Shown here: positions 45,457 through 54,914 of the stretch, in pieces
Layout of the letters: the number at the start of each line of letters is the position of its first letter
Numbering within the stretch: the first letter of the stretch is position 1
Source of the DNA: Perlabentimonas sp964490015
GTDB taxonomy: Bacteria > Bacteroidota > Bacteroidia > Bacteroidales > Tenuifilaceae
Assembly: GCA_964490015.1 (NCBI GenBank)
Contig: CAZBBA010000005.1
Coordinates: 34,095-98,094 of the forward strand
DNA length: 64,000 nt
Direction of reading: 5' to 3'
Made by a program: the position numbers and the translations under genes
Notes under the pieces: generated by a model
Database searches by the model: none
What the model was told of the DNA's origin: nothing
What the model saw: the letters and a program-made list of their open reading frames with translations, nothing else

Positions 45457-47604
45457 CTACTCAATTAGCGTCATCTCTTTTAGCAGATGCCCTGCTCCAG
45501 CAAACTTGTCGATGATGAAAAGGGCATAGCGGATATCGAGGCTTATATTGCGGCACATTTCTGGGTCGAACATAATGTCGCTCATGGTTCCTTCCCATAC
45601 CCTGTCGAAATTAACTCCTATCAAATGCCCATGGGCATTTACAACTGGACTTCCTGAGTTTCCGCCCGAGGTATGGTTGCTGGCAATAAATGCCACAGGA
45701 ACAGTCCCATTTACCGCCCAGCGTCCAAAATCCTTAGCTGCATGAAGATCGAGTAATCGTTGTGGAACAACGTAATCGTACACGTCCATCTGGGCTTTCT
45801 CGGCAATACCATCGAGGGTAGTAAGATGTGTATACTCCACGGCATCGGCGGGGAAGTATCCATTCACATTGCCATACGTTACCCTTAGCGTCATATTGGC
45901 ATCGGGGTAAAAAATCTTGTTGTTCTGCATCTCCATCAAACCTTTTACATAGGCACGGTAAAGGATGTTAAGCTCTTGATTTATATTACTCATATACCTA
46001 TTAACACTTTTACCAAAAAGATTTTCGTACTGCATGTAAATCTCAAATACCTTGTCGCTTACAAGGGTTTGAGCTGCTTGCTTATCGAAATTGTTAAGCA
46101 ATGCAATTAGCTTTGTGCTATCGGCAAAAACCGATTGTGCAAAAAGCGAGCTAGCCGCTTTCTCCCAGCTCATGCCATTTGAAAGGAAAATATTCTTAAG
46201 AGCGGCTGGTTGAAGAGAGTCGTGAAGTTTTTGCGAATACGCGCTCATCATCTCCGCAAAAATCTCTCTATCGATTGGTTGGTAATAATCCTTGTAAAAA
46301 CTTCGCGTAGCGTCCACCATTCGCTTGGCCATTTGAGGGTCAGTCTCCTTTTCGGAATTTGATAAAAGTCGAGTGAACTGACTGGCAAAACGAACTATCT
46401 CAACAGCCATAAAAGCCTCACGCCCAAGGTCACTGGCAATAAGTAGTGGTTCTCGCTTGGTGTAAAGGTCGTTGAAACGAGGTAAAAGATGACCAAACTC
46501 GCTCTTGCGATTGGGATTTTCATTTACCCACTGTGCAAACTGAGCCTCGAGGGATTGCTTTTTGGCCACAGCATCAAGACGAATTAATCCATTACGCTCG
46601 CCAATCCACTTTTTCCAAGCATTGGCAACACCCGCTTGTTTACTGGCATATTGAATGCGTACGGTATCGTTCTGGCGCATGTAGGCTTCCATTATCTTTA
46701 GCCGGGCATCGCGAAGGGCAATATTCATTGGATTGGAAATATTCACCACCTGATTAATTGCCTGCGAAGTGATATACTGCTGTGTGCTTCCCGGATAACC
46801 ATAAACCATTGTAAAATCGCCTGGTTCAACACCTTTTAGCGAAATAGGCAAATGCTTTTGGGGAGTATAAGGCACGTTATCGGGTGAGTACTCTGCGGGC
46901 TTATTATCCTTACTGGCATATATTCGGAAAAGGGCAAAGTCGCCAGTATGCCTGGGCCACATCCAGTTGTCGGTATCACCACCAAATTTTCCTATGCTCG
47001 AGGGTGGAGCACCTACTAACCGTACATCGAGAAACTCCTCGTAAATAAATGCGAAATACTGATTTCCATAAAACATGGGCGTAATCCGAGCCGTATAGTG
47101 AGTCCCCTCAACTAGCTTTTTCGACAACAATGTGATATTATCCTGAATCATCTTTTCCCTCTCAACTTCCGACATTGTAGCGGTAACACCAGCAATTACC
47201 TGCTCGGTAACATCGTCCATGCGAACCAAAAACCGTACAGTTAAGCCTGGATTGGGTAATTCCTCCTGCCTTGTCATTGCCCAAAAACCATCGGTAAGGT
47301 AGTCGTTCTCGATTGAGGAGTGACGCTGAATTACACCATAACCACAATGGTGGTTAGTGATCAGCAATCCCTCGGGCGAGATAACCTCACCGGTGCAACC
47401 GCGACCAAAAATTACAATGGCATCCTTAATACTAGGTTGGTTGATGCTGTAAATATCCTCAGCAGTTAGCTTAAAGCCCTTGCGCTGCATGTCGGCAAAG
47501 TTGTACTTCTCAATTAGCATGGGGAGCCACATTCCCTCATCGGCCTTAGCGAAAAAGGGAAGGAGAATTATGGCAATTAGCGTTAAATGGAAGAGTCGTT
47601 TCAT
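45457..47604 (-). CDS. S46-family dipeptidyl peptidase, DPP11-like
   Basis: A protein of 715 residues with a signal peptide (about 1-21). S46 enzymes cleave dipeptides from the N-terminus of peptides in the periplasm. The catalytic His is in LITNHHCGYG and the Ser in SGGNSGSPVV. LIGVNFDRVWEGTMSD has an Arg that, as I recall, marks the Asp/Glu-specific DPP11 type rather than DPP7. It shows that the organism takes up dipeptides. Specificity is inferred from one residue. Confidence 0.93.
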   Translation of the reverse strand: MKRLFHLTLIAIILLPFFAKADEGMWLPMLIEKYNFADMQRKGFKLTAEDIYSINQPSIKDAIVIFGRGCTGEVISPEGLLITNHHCGYGVIQRHSSIENDYLTDGFWAMTRQEELPNPGLTVRFLVRMDDVTEQVIAGVTATMSEVEREKMIQDNITLLSKKLVEGTHYTARITPMFYGNQYFAFIYEEFLDVRLVGAPPSSIGKFGGDTDNWMWPRHTGDFALFRIYASKDNKPAEYSPDNVPYTPQKHLPISLKGVEPGDFTMVYGYPGSTQQYITSQAINQVVNISNPMNIALRDARLKIMEAYMRQNDTVRIQYASKQAGVANAWKKWIGERNGLIRLDAVAKKQSLEAQFAQWVNENPNRKSEFGHLLPRFNDLYTKREPLLIASDLGREAFMAVEIVRFASQFTRLLSNSEKETDPQMAKRMVDATRSFYKDYYQPIDREIFAEMMSAYSQKLHDSLQPAALKNIFLSNGMSWEKAASSLFAQSVFADSTKLIALLNNFDKQAAQTLVSDKVFEIYMQYENLFGKSVNRYMSNINQELNILYRAYVKGLMEMQNNKIFYPDANMTLRVTYGNVNGYFPADAVEYTHLTTLDGIAEKAQMDVYDYVVPQRLLDLHAAKDFGRWAVNGTVPVAFIASNHTSGGNSGSPVVNAHGHLIGVNFDRVWEGTMSDIMFDPEMCRNISLDIRYALFIIDKFAGAGHLLKEMTLIE

Positions 47605-47668
47605 CGATATTATGATTTTTTATTATTCTAAGTTTTGATGGAAATAATAGGTTTAGGTTTAAGGGTTG

Positions 47669-48268
47669 TTAGCATTCTTGCAAGAAGCTAAGCAACTCCG
47701 AATACAACTTTTGCACGGGAAGCCCCATCACGTTAAAGTAAGAACCATCGATACGTTCTACCCCAACATAGCCAATCCACTCCTGAATGCCGTATGCTCC
47801 TGCCTTATCAAACGGTTTGAAATTATCAATATAGTATACAATTTCCTCGTCTGAAAGATGGCGGAAATAGACATCGGTTTCGGCAATAAAGCTATGCATA
47901 CGGTCGATGTGGGTCATGGCAACACCTGTTACCACCGTATGTTTGCTTCCCGAAAGCGTTCGGAGAATACTAATAGCATCGTCTCTATCGGAGGGTTTTC
48001 CCAGCACTTGCCCTTTGCACCAAACAATGGTATCGGAAGTGATCAGGATTTCATTGTCTTTTAATGTTGATTTGTAAGGCTTTGCCTTTTTCAGGGCAAG
48101 ATAAACAGGGATTTGGGTAAACGAAAGATTACCTGGATACGACTCGTCGACCTCGCTGAAGAACCTCACCTCAAAGGGCAAGCCCAGTTCGGACAGGAGT
48201 TGCTGACGCCGCGGCGACTGCGAGGCAAGAATAATGGTTTTGCCCTTTAAAAGTTGATTTAGAAGCAT
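47669..48268 (-). CDS. maf: Maf-family nucleotide pyrophosphatase
   Basis: A protein of 199 residues. ILASQSPRRQQLLSELGLPFEV at the start and SDTIVWCKGQVLGKP are Maf signatures; QEWIGYVGVERIDGSYFNVMGLPV ends the family pattern. Maf proteins hydrolyse dTTP/UTP or modified nucleotides and affect septum formation. It lies 22 bp from the M29-like peptidase gene on the same strand. Confidence 0.93.
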   Translation of the reverse strand: MLLNQLLKGKTIILASQSPRRQQLLSELGLPFEVRFFSEVDESYPGNLSFTQIPVYLALKKAKPYKSTLKDNEILITSDTIVWCKGQVLGKPSDRDDAISILRTLSGSKHTVVTGVAMTHIDRMHSFIAETDVYFRHLSDEEIVYYIDNFKPFDKAGAYGIQEWIGYVGVERIDGSYFNVMGLPVQKLYSELLSFLQEC

Positions 48269-48290
48269 TAAGTGGATTTTGAAGATTTAA

Positions 48291-49265
48291 CTACATTTCA
48301 AAACCAACCATTTTGCCCTTTATCATAATAAGCTTATCGTCGAAGTACACATCGGGCTCGGTAACCAAACCATCGAGGTGACTACTAACTGAAATGCGGC
48401 CGCCCATAGTAATATTATTGCCAAAGGCAATGTGGATAGTTCCAAAAACCTTCTCATCCTCCAGGATAAGCCCCGTTAGCTTGGCCTTATAGTTGGTGCC
48501 AATGCCAAACTCAGCCACAGCGCGCGCATCGCGACCCGACTTATCGAGAATCTCAACAAGTTTTGCCGCCTCTTTTCCACCGGTTATACTCTCGGCATAG
48601 CCATTAACAATATCGACAACAATAGGCGTTTCAATCATTCCAATGCTGGCCATCGAACCATCAATTACCAATTTCCCGTTTGTTTGATCCTCCCAAGGAG
48701 CCAAAAAAACCTCACCCGAGGGCAGGTTGCCACTTTCACCCTTGTTGCGCAGAACTCCTTTGCTACGAATAATCATCCTATCCTTAACCGGCATGGTAAC
48801 ATCGGTTCCTTTTTCGGAAACTACTCGTATAGTGCTAATGCCCTCCATCTTCTCGGCAATAAAATCGGTGAGCGCAATAATCTTCTCGTAATCGGCACTA
48901 AGACAACGAGCCATAGCATCAACCGTAATACCGGGCATAGTTCCTACGCGAACGCCCTCCTTAACTGCATTTCGGCGGGCATCGGTATGAGTAAGCGATT
49001 TTGAGGTGGGACAAACCACCACGTTCACCATTTTCATCATGTTAGCAACGGCCTCTGGAGGCTCCTGCCCGTTAATTTCTCTAGATTTTATCTCAATCAA
49101 CATCGATTCCTTGCAAAGATCCTTACCTGCTTCGTGCAGCGCTAATCCAATTTCACTTTTCAGTTCATCGGTTACTACTAGAAGAGTTTCGTGAGGCTGA
49201 AGTCCCATACAATCCCTAAGGGCGATAATTGAGGATTCGCGAAGTTGGTTTTGATTTGATTCCAT
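48291..49265 (-). CDS. M29-like aminopeptidase
   Basis: A protein of 324 residues resembling the leucyl aminopeptidase (aminopeptidase T/NicX-like) group of COG2309. Visible marks are LPSGEVFLAPWEDQ, AEFGIGTN and GTIHIAFGNN with metal-ligand-type Glu and His residues, and HLDGLVTEPDVYFD near the end. Cytoplasmic; probably splits short peptides delivered by the dipeptidyl peptidases. Some related proteins are dioxygenases, so the reaction is not certain. Confidence 0.85.
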   Translation of the reverse strand: MESNQNQLRESSIIALRDCMGLQPHETLLVVTDELKSEIGLALHEAGKDLCKESMLIEIKSREINGQEPPEAVANMMKMVNVVVCPTSKSLTHTDARRNAVKEGVRVGTMPGITVDAMARCLSADYEKIIALTDFIAEKMEGISTIRVVSEKGTDVTMPVKDRMIIRSKGVLRNKGESGNLPSGEVFLAPWEDQTNGKLVIDGSMASIGMIETPIVVDIVNGYAESITGGKEAAKLVEILDKSGRDARAVAEFGIGTNYKAKLTGLILEDEKVFGTIHIAFGNNITMGGRISVSSHLDGLVTEPDVYFDDKLIMIKGKMVGFEM

Positions 49266-49400
49266 TTCTATTTGTTGTTAAATTCTGAATGTGCACAAAA
49301 TACGAATAGTCTATGGATTTAGCAAGCAAACCCCGAGTGTTCTTAATCATATTCATGAGGGGGCGTGAAGAGGGAGGTGTAATTCAAAAAGGTGAATTGA

Positions 49401-49432
49401 TTTTTGATTCTCTAACGAGGAGGAATCAAAAA
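49401..49432. repeat. Perfect 10-bp inverted repeat
   Basis: TTTTTGATTC and GAATCAAAAA with a 12-base loop, directly beside the hairpin at 49431-49474. The rest of 49266-49559 holds no gene that I can see. Confidence 0.7.
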
Positions 49433-49474
49433 GCCCAAAGCGAAATAGAAAAAACTCTATTTAGCTTTGGGCTT
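49431..49474 (-). terminator. Terminator of the small lipoprotein genes
   Basis: On the minus strand AAGCCCAAAGC...GCTTTGGGCTT forms a long stem with an A/T-rich inner part (AAATAGA/TCTATTT) and is followed by a short T run. Placed 86 bases past the stop of the 44-residue lipoprotein gene. Confidence 0.8.
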
Positions 49475-49559
49475 AGCAATACTAAAACCAAAAAACCTTC
49501 CCAACTTCCTACAATAGGAATTTGAGAAAGTTTGGGGAATAATTCTATATCAGCTAAAA

Positions 49560-49694
49560 CTAACTATTCTGATCAGTTTGAGCAGTATTTACCTTACTGT
49601 AGGCAGGGCATGTTTTCTTTGCGCATGATCCAAAAAACACGGCAACTGATACTAGCACAAGGGCTAGGAGTAATACTTTTCTTTTTGCTTTCAT
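49560..49694 (-). CDS. Small lipoprotein, 44 residues
   Basis: From the ATG at 49692-49694: MKAKRKVLLLALVLV... with lipobox FFGSC, then KKTCPAYSKVNT. The frame extends upstream, but the first part lacks sense as a protein. The Cys-Pro-Ala-Tyr motif after the lipid Cys is frequent in tiny Bacteroidota lipoproteins. Probably anchored in a membrane; function unknown. A similar gene lies just upstream at 49736-49882. Confidence 0.7.
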   Translation of the reverse strand: MKAKRKVLLLALVLVSVAVFFGSCAKKTCPAYSKVNTAQTDQNS

Positions 49695-49735
49695 CGTCGG
49701 TAGATTAAAAAAATAGATATGCAATATAAAAAAAA

Positions 49736-49882
49736 TTATCCAGAAACAGATTCTTCGGTGCAATTTTCTGACTCGGCGTAAACAGCACAAGGAATATTAT
49801 TGTGGCAAGATTCTAGTAGCAATATGGCCATAATGCTAATTAAGTAAACTATGAGTCTACTATTTTTCTTTAAACTTCCCAT
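49736..49882 (-). CDS. Small lipoprotein, 48 residues
   Basis: A short frame from ATG 49880-49882 to TAA 49736-49738. The product starts MGSLKKNSRLIVYLISIMAI, then has lipobox LLESC and a short mature part HNNIPCAVYAESENCTEESV. The layout (basic start, hydrophobic stretch, lipid Cys, second Cys followed by x-x-Tyr) matches the 44-residue neighbour, from which it is 41 bp away. I infer a tandem pair. No expression evidence can be read from sequence. Confidence 0.55.
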   Translation of the reverse strand: MGSLKKNSRLIVYLISIMAILLLESCHNNIPCAVYAESENCTEESVSG

Positions 49883-49977
49883 ATCCCAAAGCAATTACTT
49901 ATTGACAATTAAGAAAATTACATGATAAAGTCAGATCATTATAATGCTGTAAAGATAGACTAAAAAACAGAAACAAA

Positions 49978-50007
49978 CTGTTGATAAATGCTGTTAATTA
50001 TCAACAG
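49978..50007 (-). terminator. Hairpin after the Ldh-family gene
   Basis: Perfect 8-bp arms CTGTTGAT and ATCAACAG with a 14-base loop, 60 bases after the stop of the Ldh-family gene, followed on the minus strand by TTTGTTT. A weak terminator or a regulatory palindrome. Confidence 0.45.
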
Positions 50008-50066
50008 GAAAAATGAGATAAATCATTATTTTTTACGAAACTATCCCCATTAACCCATAGGATCCA

Positions 50067-51146
50067 CTACTCTAGAGGTTCAACACCAAGTTTATGGGCA
50101 AGCTCATTCAAATCGGTAAAGACTGAGGGTATCAATTTTATTCCCTCTTCACGGTGAAAAATCTCCTTTTGCCGTTCTGGATCTCCAGGTATAACGACTC
50201 CTTTTTGCCCCTGAGCCGCTTGCGCCTGCTTAAAGGTTTGAATCCAACTATCCATTGACAATTTGAAATCTGATGCTGGCCTAAAGGCATCAACCCTGAT
50301 AGCGCCAAAAAAGTGACCAAGTCCCTTGCCAACAGATTGTTCAAGAAGTGGTAGATATGCCACCTGAGGTGGCACAAAAGGTCCAAAGTTTGCACCCGAC
50401 AATACTGAGGAGAAGATATCGACCAAAGCCGTCAAACAAAAACCCTTATGTCCGCCGAGCTCTGTTCCGCTTCCACCAAGAGTAAGTATTGCCCCACCCT
50501 GTTCAAGTGTGCCGGGATTATCGGTTGGCCTTCCATTTTTGTCCTGAACAAGCCCCACCGGAACAGACTCTCCAAGTCTTGACTTAATGGCCAATTTTCC
50601 CCGGGCAACTGGTGTTGTGGCAAAATCGGCAATAAACGGAGGCTCCTTATGAGTAGGGATTGCTACTGCGATTGGGTTTGTTCCCAGTAATTTTTCGGCA
50701 CTGAAAGTTGGTGCAACCAGAGGGTTGGCATTGGTAAGCGCAATGCCTATCATATCGTTCTCCAAGGCCATCATGGCATAGTAACCAGCAATACCATAAT
50801 GATTGCTATTGCAGGTTGCCACCCATCCCGTTCCAGCTATCTTTGCCTTTTCGATGGCAATTTGCATAGATCTTTTGGCAGCCACTGGGCCAAGCGCATT
50901 ATCACCATCAATTGTTGCAGTGGAGGGCGTTTCATATACAATTCTTACTCCTGGAGAAGTATTTATTCGCCGAGCTGCCACCATGGCATGGTACTCCTTA
51001 ACCCGCATCAACCCGTGCGATGGGATTCCACGTAATTCGCCTGCCATCAAAACATCGGTAACAATCTCAGCGTCGTGAGGTGAGCAGCCCATGGCGTCGA
51101 ATAGCTGCTGGGTAAACAGTTTTAATTGCTGGTAAGGAAACGTCAT
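50067..51146 (-). CDS. Malate/L-lactate dehydrogenase family oxidoreductase (Ldh_2)
   Basis: A protein of 359 residues. GIPSHGLMRVKEYHAMV, the catalytic His in CNSNHYGIAGYYAMMAL and TNANPLVAPTF are typical of the type-2 malate/lactate/ureidoglycolate dehydrogenase family, NAD(P)-dependent. The precise 2-hydroxy acid cannot be told. It is on the same strand as the SDR and CoA-binding genes upstream (65-bp gap) and may share their transcript. Confidence 0.92.
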   Translation of the reverse strand: MTFPYQQLKLFTQQLFDAMGCSPHDAEIVTDVLMAGELRGIPSHGLMRVKEYHAMVAARRINTSPGVRIVYETPSTATIDGDNALGPVAAKRSMQIAIEKAKIAGTGWVATCNSNHYGIAGYYAMMALENDMIGIALTNANPLVAPTFSAEKLLGTNPIAVAIPTHKEPPFIADFATTPVARGKLAIKSRLGESVPVGLVQDKNGRPTDNPGTLEQGGAILTLGGSGTELGGHKGFCLTALVDIFSSVLSGANFGPFVPPQVAYLPLLEQSVGKGLGHFFGAIRVDAFRPASDFKLSMDSWIQTFKQAQAAQGQKGVVIPGDPERQKEIFHREEGIKLIPSVFTDLNELAHKLGVEPLE

Positions 51147-51211
51147 AGATTTTTCATTTTAAGTTGCTGCAAATAGCGCTGCAGCCCAGTATATTGATTA
51201 GAGATATCCAT

Positions 51212-51961
51212 CTACTTGCGGAAAACGTAGTAGGAGCTTGCTTGCGCTGTTGGTGTTATCTCCAAATCATTAATATTTACATGTGGAGGGCGCGAAATGG
51301 CGAACAAAATTGCTTCGGCAATATCATCACCAGAGAGAGGAATAAGACCAATGTAGGGTTTCTTGGCGCTATCTGTATCGCCTTTAAACCTAACAAGCGA
51401 AAATTCAGTTTCGGCTAATCCGGGGCGAATTTCGGTTACTTTAATTCCATGCTTTAGCAAATCAATTCGCATGCTCTGCGAAAGCGCATGGACTGCATGC
51501 TTGCTAGCACAGTAAACATTTCCGTTCTCGTATGCCTGTACCCCAGCAATAGAACCAATATTTACGATATGGCCTTCCCCCTGATTAATCATTAAGTTGG
51601 CAACTATTCGGCTGATATACAGCAAGCCCTTCACGTTGGTGTCAATCATTTGCTCCCAATCCTCAACCGATCCTTCCTGCATAGGATTTAAGCCAGCGGC
51701 AAGGCCGGCATTATTCACTAATACATCAATTTCTCTCCACTGCTTGGGCAAGCTGCTAAGGTTTTTTTCAACCTCGCTCCTATTTCTGATATCGAAATCT
51801 AAGCATAAAACATCACTACTGCTGCCGATTTCTACTCTTAATTCCTCGAGCCGTTGGCTTCGGCGACCAGTAATTATTAACCTATACCCGTTTTTAGCTA
51901 GCAGCAGTGCAGTGGCCCGTCCAATGCCAGCCGTTGCTCCAGTAATTAGTGCGGTTTTCAT
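51212..51961 (-). CDS. Short-chain dehydrogenase/reductase
   Basis: A protein of 249 residues from the ATG 51959-51961. The frame is open 20 codons further up, but MKTALITGATAGIGRATALL is the normal SDR start. NAD(P)-binding TGATAGIG, NNAG (VLVNNAGLAAG), the catalytic Ser (VNIGSIAG) and YCASK are present. It looks like the YdfG/serine-3-dehydrogenase type. Its start lies 22 bp after the CoA-binding gene. Confidence 0.93.
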   Translation of the reverse strand: MKTALITGATAGIGRATALLLAKNGYRLIITGRRSQRLEELRVEIGSSSDVLCLDFDIRNRSEVEKNLSSLPKQWREIDVLVNNAGLAAGLNPMQEGSVEDWEQMIDTNVKGLLYISRIVANLMINQGEGHIVNIGSIAGVQAYENGNVYCASKHAVHALSQSMRIDLLKHGIKVTEIRPGLAETEFSLVRFKGDTDSAKKPYIGLIPLSGDDIAEAILFAISRPPHVNINDLEITPTAQASSYYVFRK

Positions 51962-51983
51962 TATCTTATAAAATTTAAATGAT

Positions 51984-52427
51984 TTAGCTGAAAATGTTTC
52001 GGAAAAAGCGATGAAATGCATGAACCCCCTTCACCGGCTCGGCCCACATAAAGAAGCACTCACCGGCAATAACCGTTACACCAAATTCTTTGCACAGCTC
52101 CTTAATGTTGGGTGCATCACACTTCACATGTATCCAGATCTTCTTTATTCCTTTATTTGCCAGCTCTCGTGCCAAATCGACGGCAACCTCCTTTCGCCTA
52201 ATAATGTAAGCCGCATCAATACTATCTGGCAGTTGAGTTATTGACTGATAGCACTTTAGTTCATCAATTTCAGTTTCATTTGGATTCACTGGAAAAACCT
52301 CAAAACCCTTATCGATAAACGCCTTCAGCAGCATACGGCTGTAACTTTGCTTTTCGCGCGAAACGCCAATTAGAGCTACCGACTTAGAACTCAAAAAGTT
52401 CTTTATATCAACATTTTCTTTGTACAT
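51984..52427 (-). CDS. CoA-binding domain protein
   Basis: A protein of 147 residues, a single Rossmann-type CoA-binding domain (SKSVALIGVSREKQSYSRML, VFPVNPNETEIDELKCY, KIWIHVKCDAPNIKELCKEFG). Homologues are free-standing versions of the N-terminal domain of acyl-CoA synthetases; the function is unclear. First of three same-strand genes ending with the Ldh-family gene. Confidence 0.88.
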   Translation of the reverse strand: MYKENVDIKNFLSSKSVALIGVSREKQSYSRMLLKAFIDKGFEVFPVNPNETEIDELKCYQSITQLPDSIDAAYIIRRKEVAVDLARELANKGIKKIWIHVKCDAPNIKELCKEFGVTVIAGECFFMWAEPVKGVHAFHRFFRNIFS

Positions 52428-52568
52428 ACAGCATATCCTTTAAAGAGTTTTATGATGAATTGATTGCTAAAATGCATCGCAAGTTATGAAAATATTGGGT
52501 TCGTTATTAATGTTCTGCAACCTTTCAATCATTCAATCATTCAATCATTCTCCTAATCGCCCTGCCCC

Positions 52569-52598
52569 TTGGCAATTCCCCATAATTTACTAATTTTG
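52569..52598 (+). promoter_or_regulatory. Bacteroidota promoter of the ABC-F gene
   Basis: TTG (52569-52571), 19 bases, then TAATTTTG (52591-52598), matching the -33/-7 consensus. The ATG follows at 52622. Confidence 0.6.
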
Positions 52599-52621
52599 CA
52601 CCTCCATAAATTGAATTTAAA

Positions 52622-54568
52622 ATGGTATCGCTCAGTCAGGTAACGGTTTCGTTTGGTGGTTTTGATCTGTTTAAGGATATAAGTTTCTTGGTAAGCCCAA
52701 AGGAACGTGTGGGCCTGGTGGGAAAAAATGGGGCAGGAAAAACCACACTGCTTAGGCTAATTGTTGGGCAGATGACCCCAACCAGTGGGCTAATAAGTAT
52801 ACCTCGCGATTTGACCATTGGATACCTCCCCCAGCAAATGGATGTGGCTAACTCACGAAGTGTTATGGACGAAACCATGACCGCCTTTAGCGACACCCTT
52901 AAGCTGGCAAAGGAAATCGAAAAAATTTCAAAAGAAATTGAACACAGAACCGATTACGAGTCGGATGCATATAGCAAACTGATCAACGATTTAACAGAAA
53001 AAAGCGAACGTTTTAGCATGCTTGGTGGCGACAACCTGGAAGCACAATCCGAGGTTACGCTTATGGGGTTGGGATTCAAACGAGCAGATTTTACGCGCCC
53101 AACAAAGGAGTTTAGTGGTGGCTGGAGAATGAGGATTGAACTCGCAAAAATACTGCTTCGGCAACCGGGAGTACTTCTTCTCGACGAGCCCACAAACCAC
53201 CTCGACATAGAGTCGATTCAATGGCTCGAAGATTACCTAAAAACGTTCCCGGGTGCCCTAATCCTTATTTCTCACGACCGTGCCTTCCTCGATAATGTTA
53301 CCGAGCGCACCATTGAGCTTTCGCTTGGAAGAGCCTACGACTATAGGGTTCCCTACTCTAAATACGTTTCACTCCGCGATGAGCGTCGCGAGCAACAGCT
53401 TGCTGCATACAAAAACCAGCAGAAACAAATTGAGGAGACAAAAGATTTTATTGAGCGATTCCGCTACAAGGCCACCAAGGCCAATCAGGTGCAATCGAGG
53501 GTAAAGGCTCTGGATAAAATTGAGATTATTGAGGTTGATGATGAGGACAACACCGCTGTAAACATCCGCTTTCCCGAAGCACCACGCTCTGGGGATGTGG
53601 TGGTTAAGGTTGATGATGTGAGCAAAGCCTACGGCAATCACATGGTTTTTGCCGATGCCAACTTCTACATTAATCGAGGCGAGAAGGTAGCTTTTGTTGG
53701 TCGTAATGGCGAAGGGAAAACTACCCTCAGCAAAATTCTAGTTGGAGAAATCGACTATATGGGAGAGGTGAAAATTGGCCACAATGTTAGCATTGGCTAC
53801 TTTGCCCAAAATCAGGATGAGCTAATGAACCCAGCCCATACTGTGCTCGAAACCATCGACAGGGTTGCAGTTGGTGATGTTCGCACCAAGATTCGCGACA
53901 TACTTGGTGCATTCCTATTTAAGGGCGAGGATGTTGATAAAAAAGTGCAGGTGCTTTCGGGCGGAGAACGCAACAGGCTGGCCATGGTAAAACTAATGTT
54001 GCAACCATACAACCTGCTAATCCTCGACGAGCCCACAAACCACTTGGATATGCGATCGAAGGATATCCTAAAAAATGCCCTAAAAAAATTCAAGGGAACT
54101 GTTATTGTCGTTTCGCACGACAGGGAATTTCTCGACGGTCTAGTATCAAAGGTGTATGAGTTCCGCGATGGTAGGGTTAGAGAGCACCTGGGAGGCATTT
54201 ACGATTTCCTAACCAAGCGCAAACTCGAAAACCTGAAGGAGTTAGAAACCCGAAAGGAGCAGGAGAAGTTGGATAAGGGAACAAATGGCGAATCGGACAG
54301 GAAAAAGGAATGGCTCGATAGAAAGGAGCAGGAAAAGGTGATTAGAAAAGTTGCCTCACAAATTGAGAAGGTTGAAAAGGAGATTGTTGAAATTGAGGAA
54401 AAAATCGCCGAAATGGACAAAATCCTCAGCAATCCAGAGGGAAGAACTATTGAAGATCATTTCTTTAAAGAATATCAAGGATTTAAGAACAAGCTCAGCA
54501 GCACAATGCATAAATGGGAGCAGCTACACTACGAGTTTGAGATTTTGGAGGGAGAGCGAAGGGAGTAA
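52622..54568 (+). CDS. ABC-F family ATPase
   Basis: A protein of 648 residues with two ABC cassettes and no membrane part. Walker A: GLVGKNGAGKTTLLRL and AFVGRNGEGKTTLSKI. Signatures FSGGWRMRIELAKIL and LSGGERNRLAMVKLM, each followed by LLLDEPTNHLDI / LILDEPTNHLDM. A linker of basic residues joins them (about 235-300), and the C-terminus is a long coiled coil (about 545-640), as in Uup. ABC-F proteins act on the ribosome during translation; a resistance role is not indicated. Confidence 0.94.
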   Translation: MVSLSQVTVSFGGFDLFKDISFLVSPKERVGLVGKNGAGKTTLLRLIVGQMTPTSGLISIPRDLTIGYLPQQMDVANSRSVMDETMTAFSDTLKLAKEIEKISKEIEHRTDYESDAYSKLINDLTEKSERFSMLGGDNLEAQSEVTLMGLGFKRADFTRPTKEFSGGWRMRIELAKILLRQPGVLLLDEPTNHLDIESIQWLEDYLKTFPGALILISHDRAFLDNVTERTIELSLGRAYDYRVPYSKYVSLRDERREQQLAAYKNQQKQIEETKDFIERFRYKATKANQVQSRVKALDKIEIIEVDDEDNTAVNIRFPEAPRSGDVVVKVDDVSKAYGNHMVFADANFYINRGEKVAFVGRNGEGKTTLSKILVGEIDYMGEVKIGHNVSIGYFAQNQDELMNPAHTVLETIDRVAVGDVRTKIRDILGAFLFKGEDVDKKVQVLSGGERNRLAMVKLMLQPYNLLILDEPTNHLDMRSKDILKNALKKFKGTVIVVSHDREFLDGLVSKVYEFRDGRVREHLGGIYDFLTKRKLENLKELETRKEQEKLDKGTNGESDRKKEWLDRKEQEKVIRKVASQIEKVEKEIVEIEEKIAEMDKILSNPEGRTIEDHFFKEYQGFKNKLSSTMHKWEQLHYEFEILEGERRE

Positions 54569-54914
54569 AGGATTGATTGATTGATTGAACTGCCTGCCGC
54601 AGGCTGGATGATTGGATGATTGGATGCCTGACTTGCGTTAAAGGCAGGTAGGATTGATTGCGGGTTGAGAGGTTACGGGTTGAAAACAAGGTGGTGAACA
54701 ATACACGGTTGCTGAGCCTGCGATGCCCTGAGCGTGCCGAAGGGTTGAAGCAACTGGTGAGGGTGACTGAATAATTGAGTATTGAATATTGATTTTTTTA
54801 CACATCGAAATTCTTCGCCTATTTTTCGACTTTTAGGATTTCCACGTTATACTTTTTCACTTTTGATTATTTAACTTTTAAACTTTCTGACTAATATTTA
54901 TTAACAACAATACA
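54569..54914. other. Intergenic stretch with short repeats, no gene
   Basis: It contains runs of GATTGATT/GGATGATT units just after the ABC-F stop, the palindrome CCTGCCGCAGG, and A/T-rich sequence before rlmB. The only frame in it is a short one on the minus strand with no protein-like features. Confidence 0.6.

Noticed and set aside
52622..54568. ABC-F protein as an antibiotic resistance determinant
   Set aside because: Domain layout with a C-terminal coiled coil resembles Uup-like housekeeping ABC-F, and there is no resistance context.
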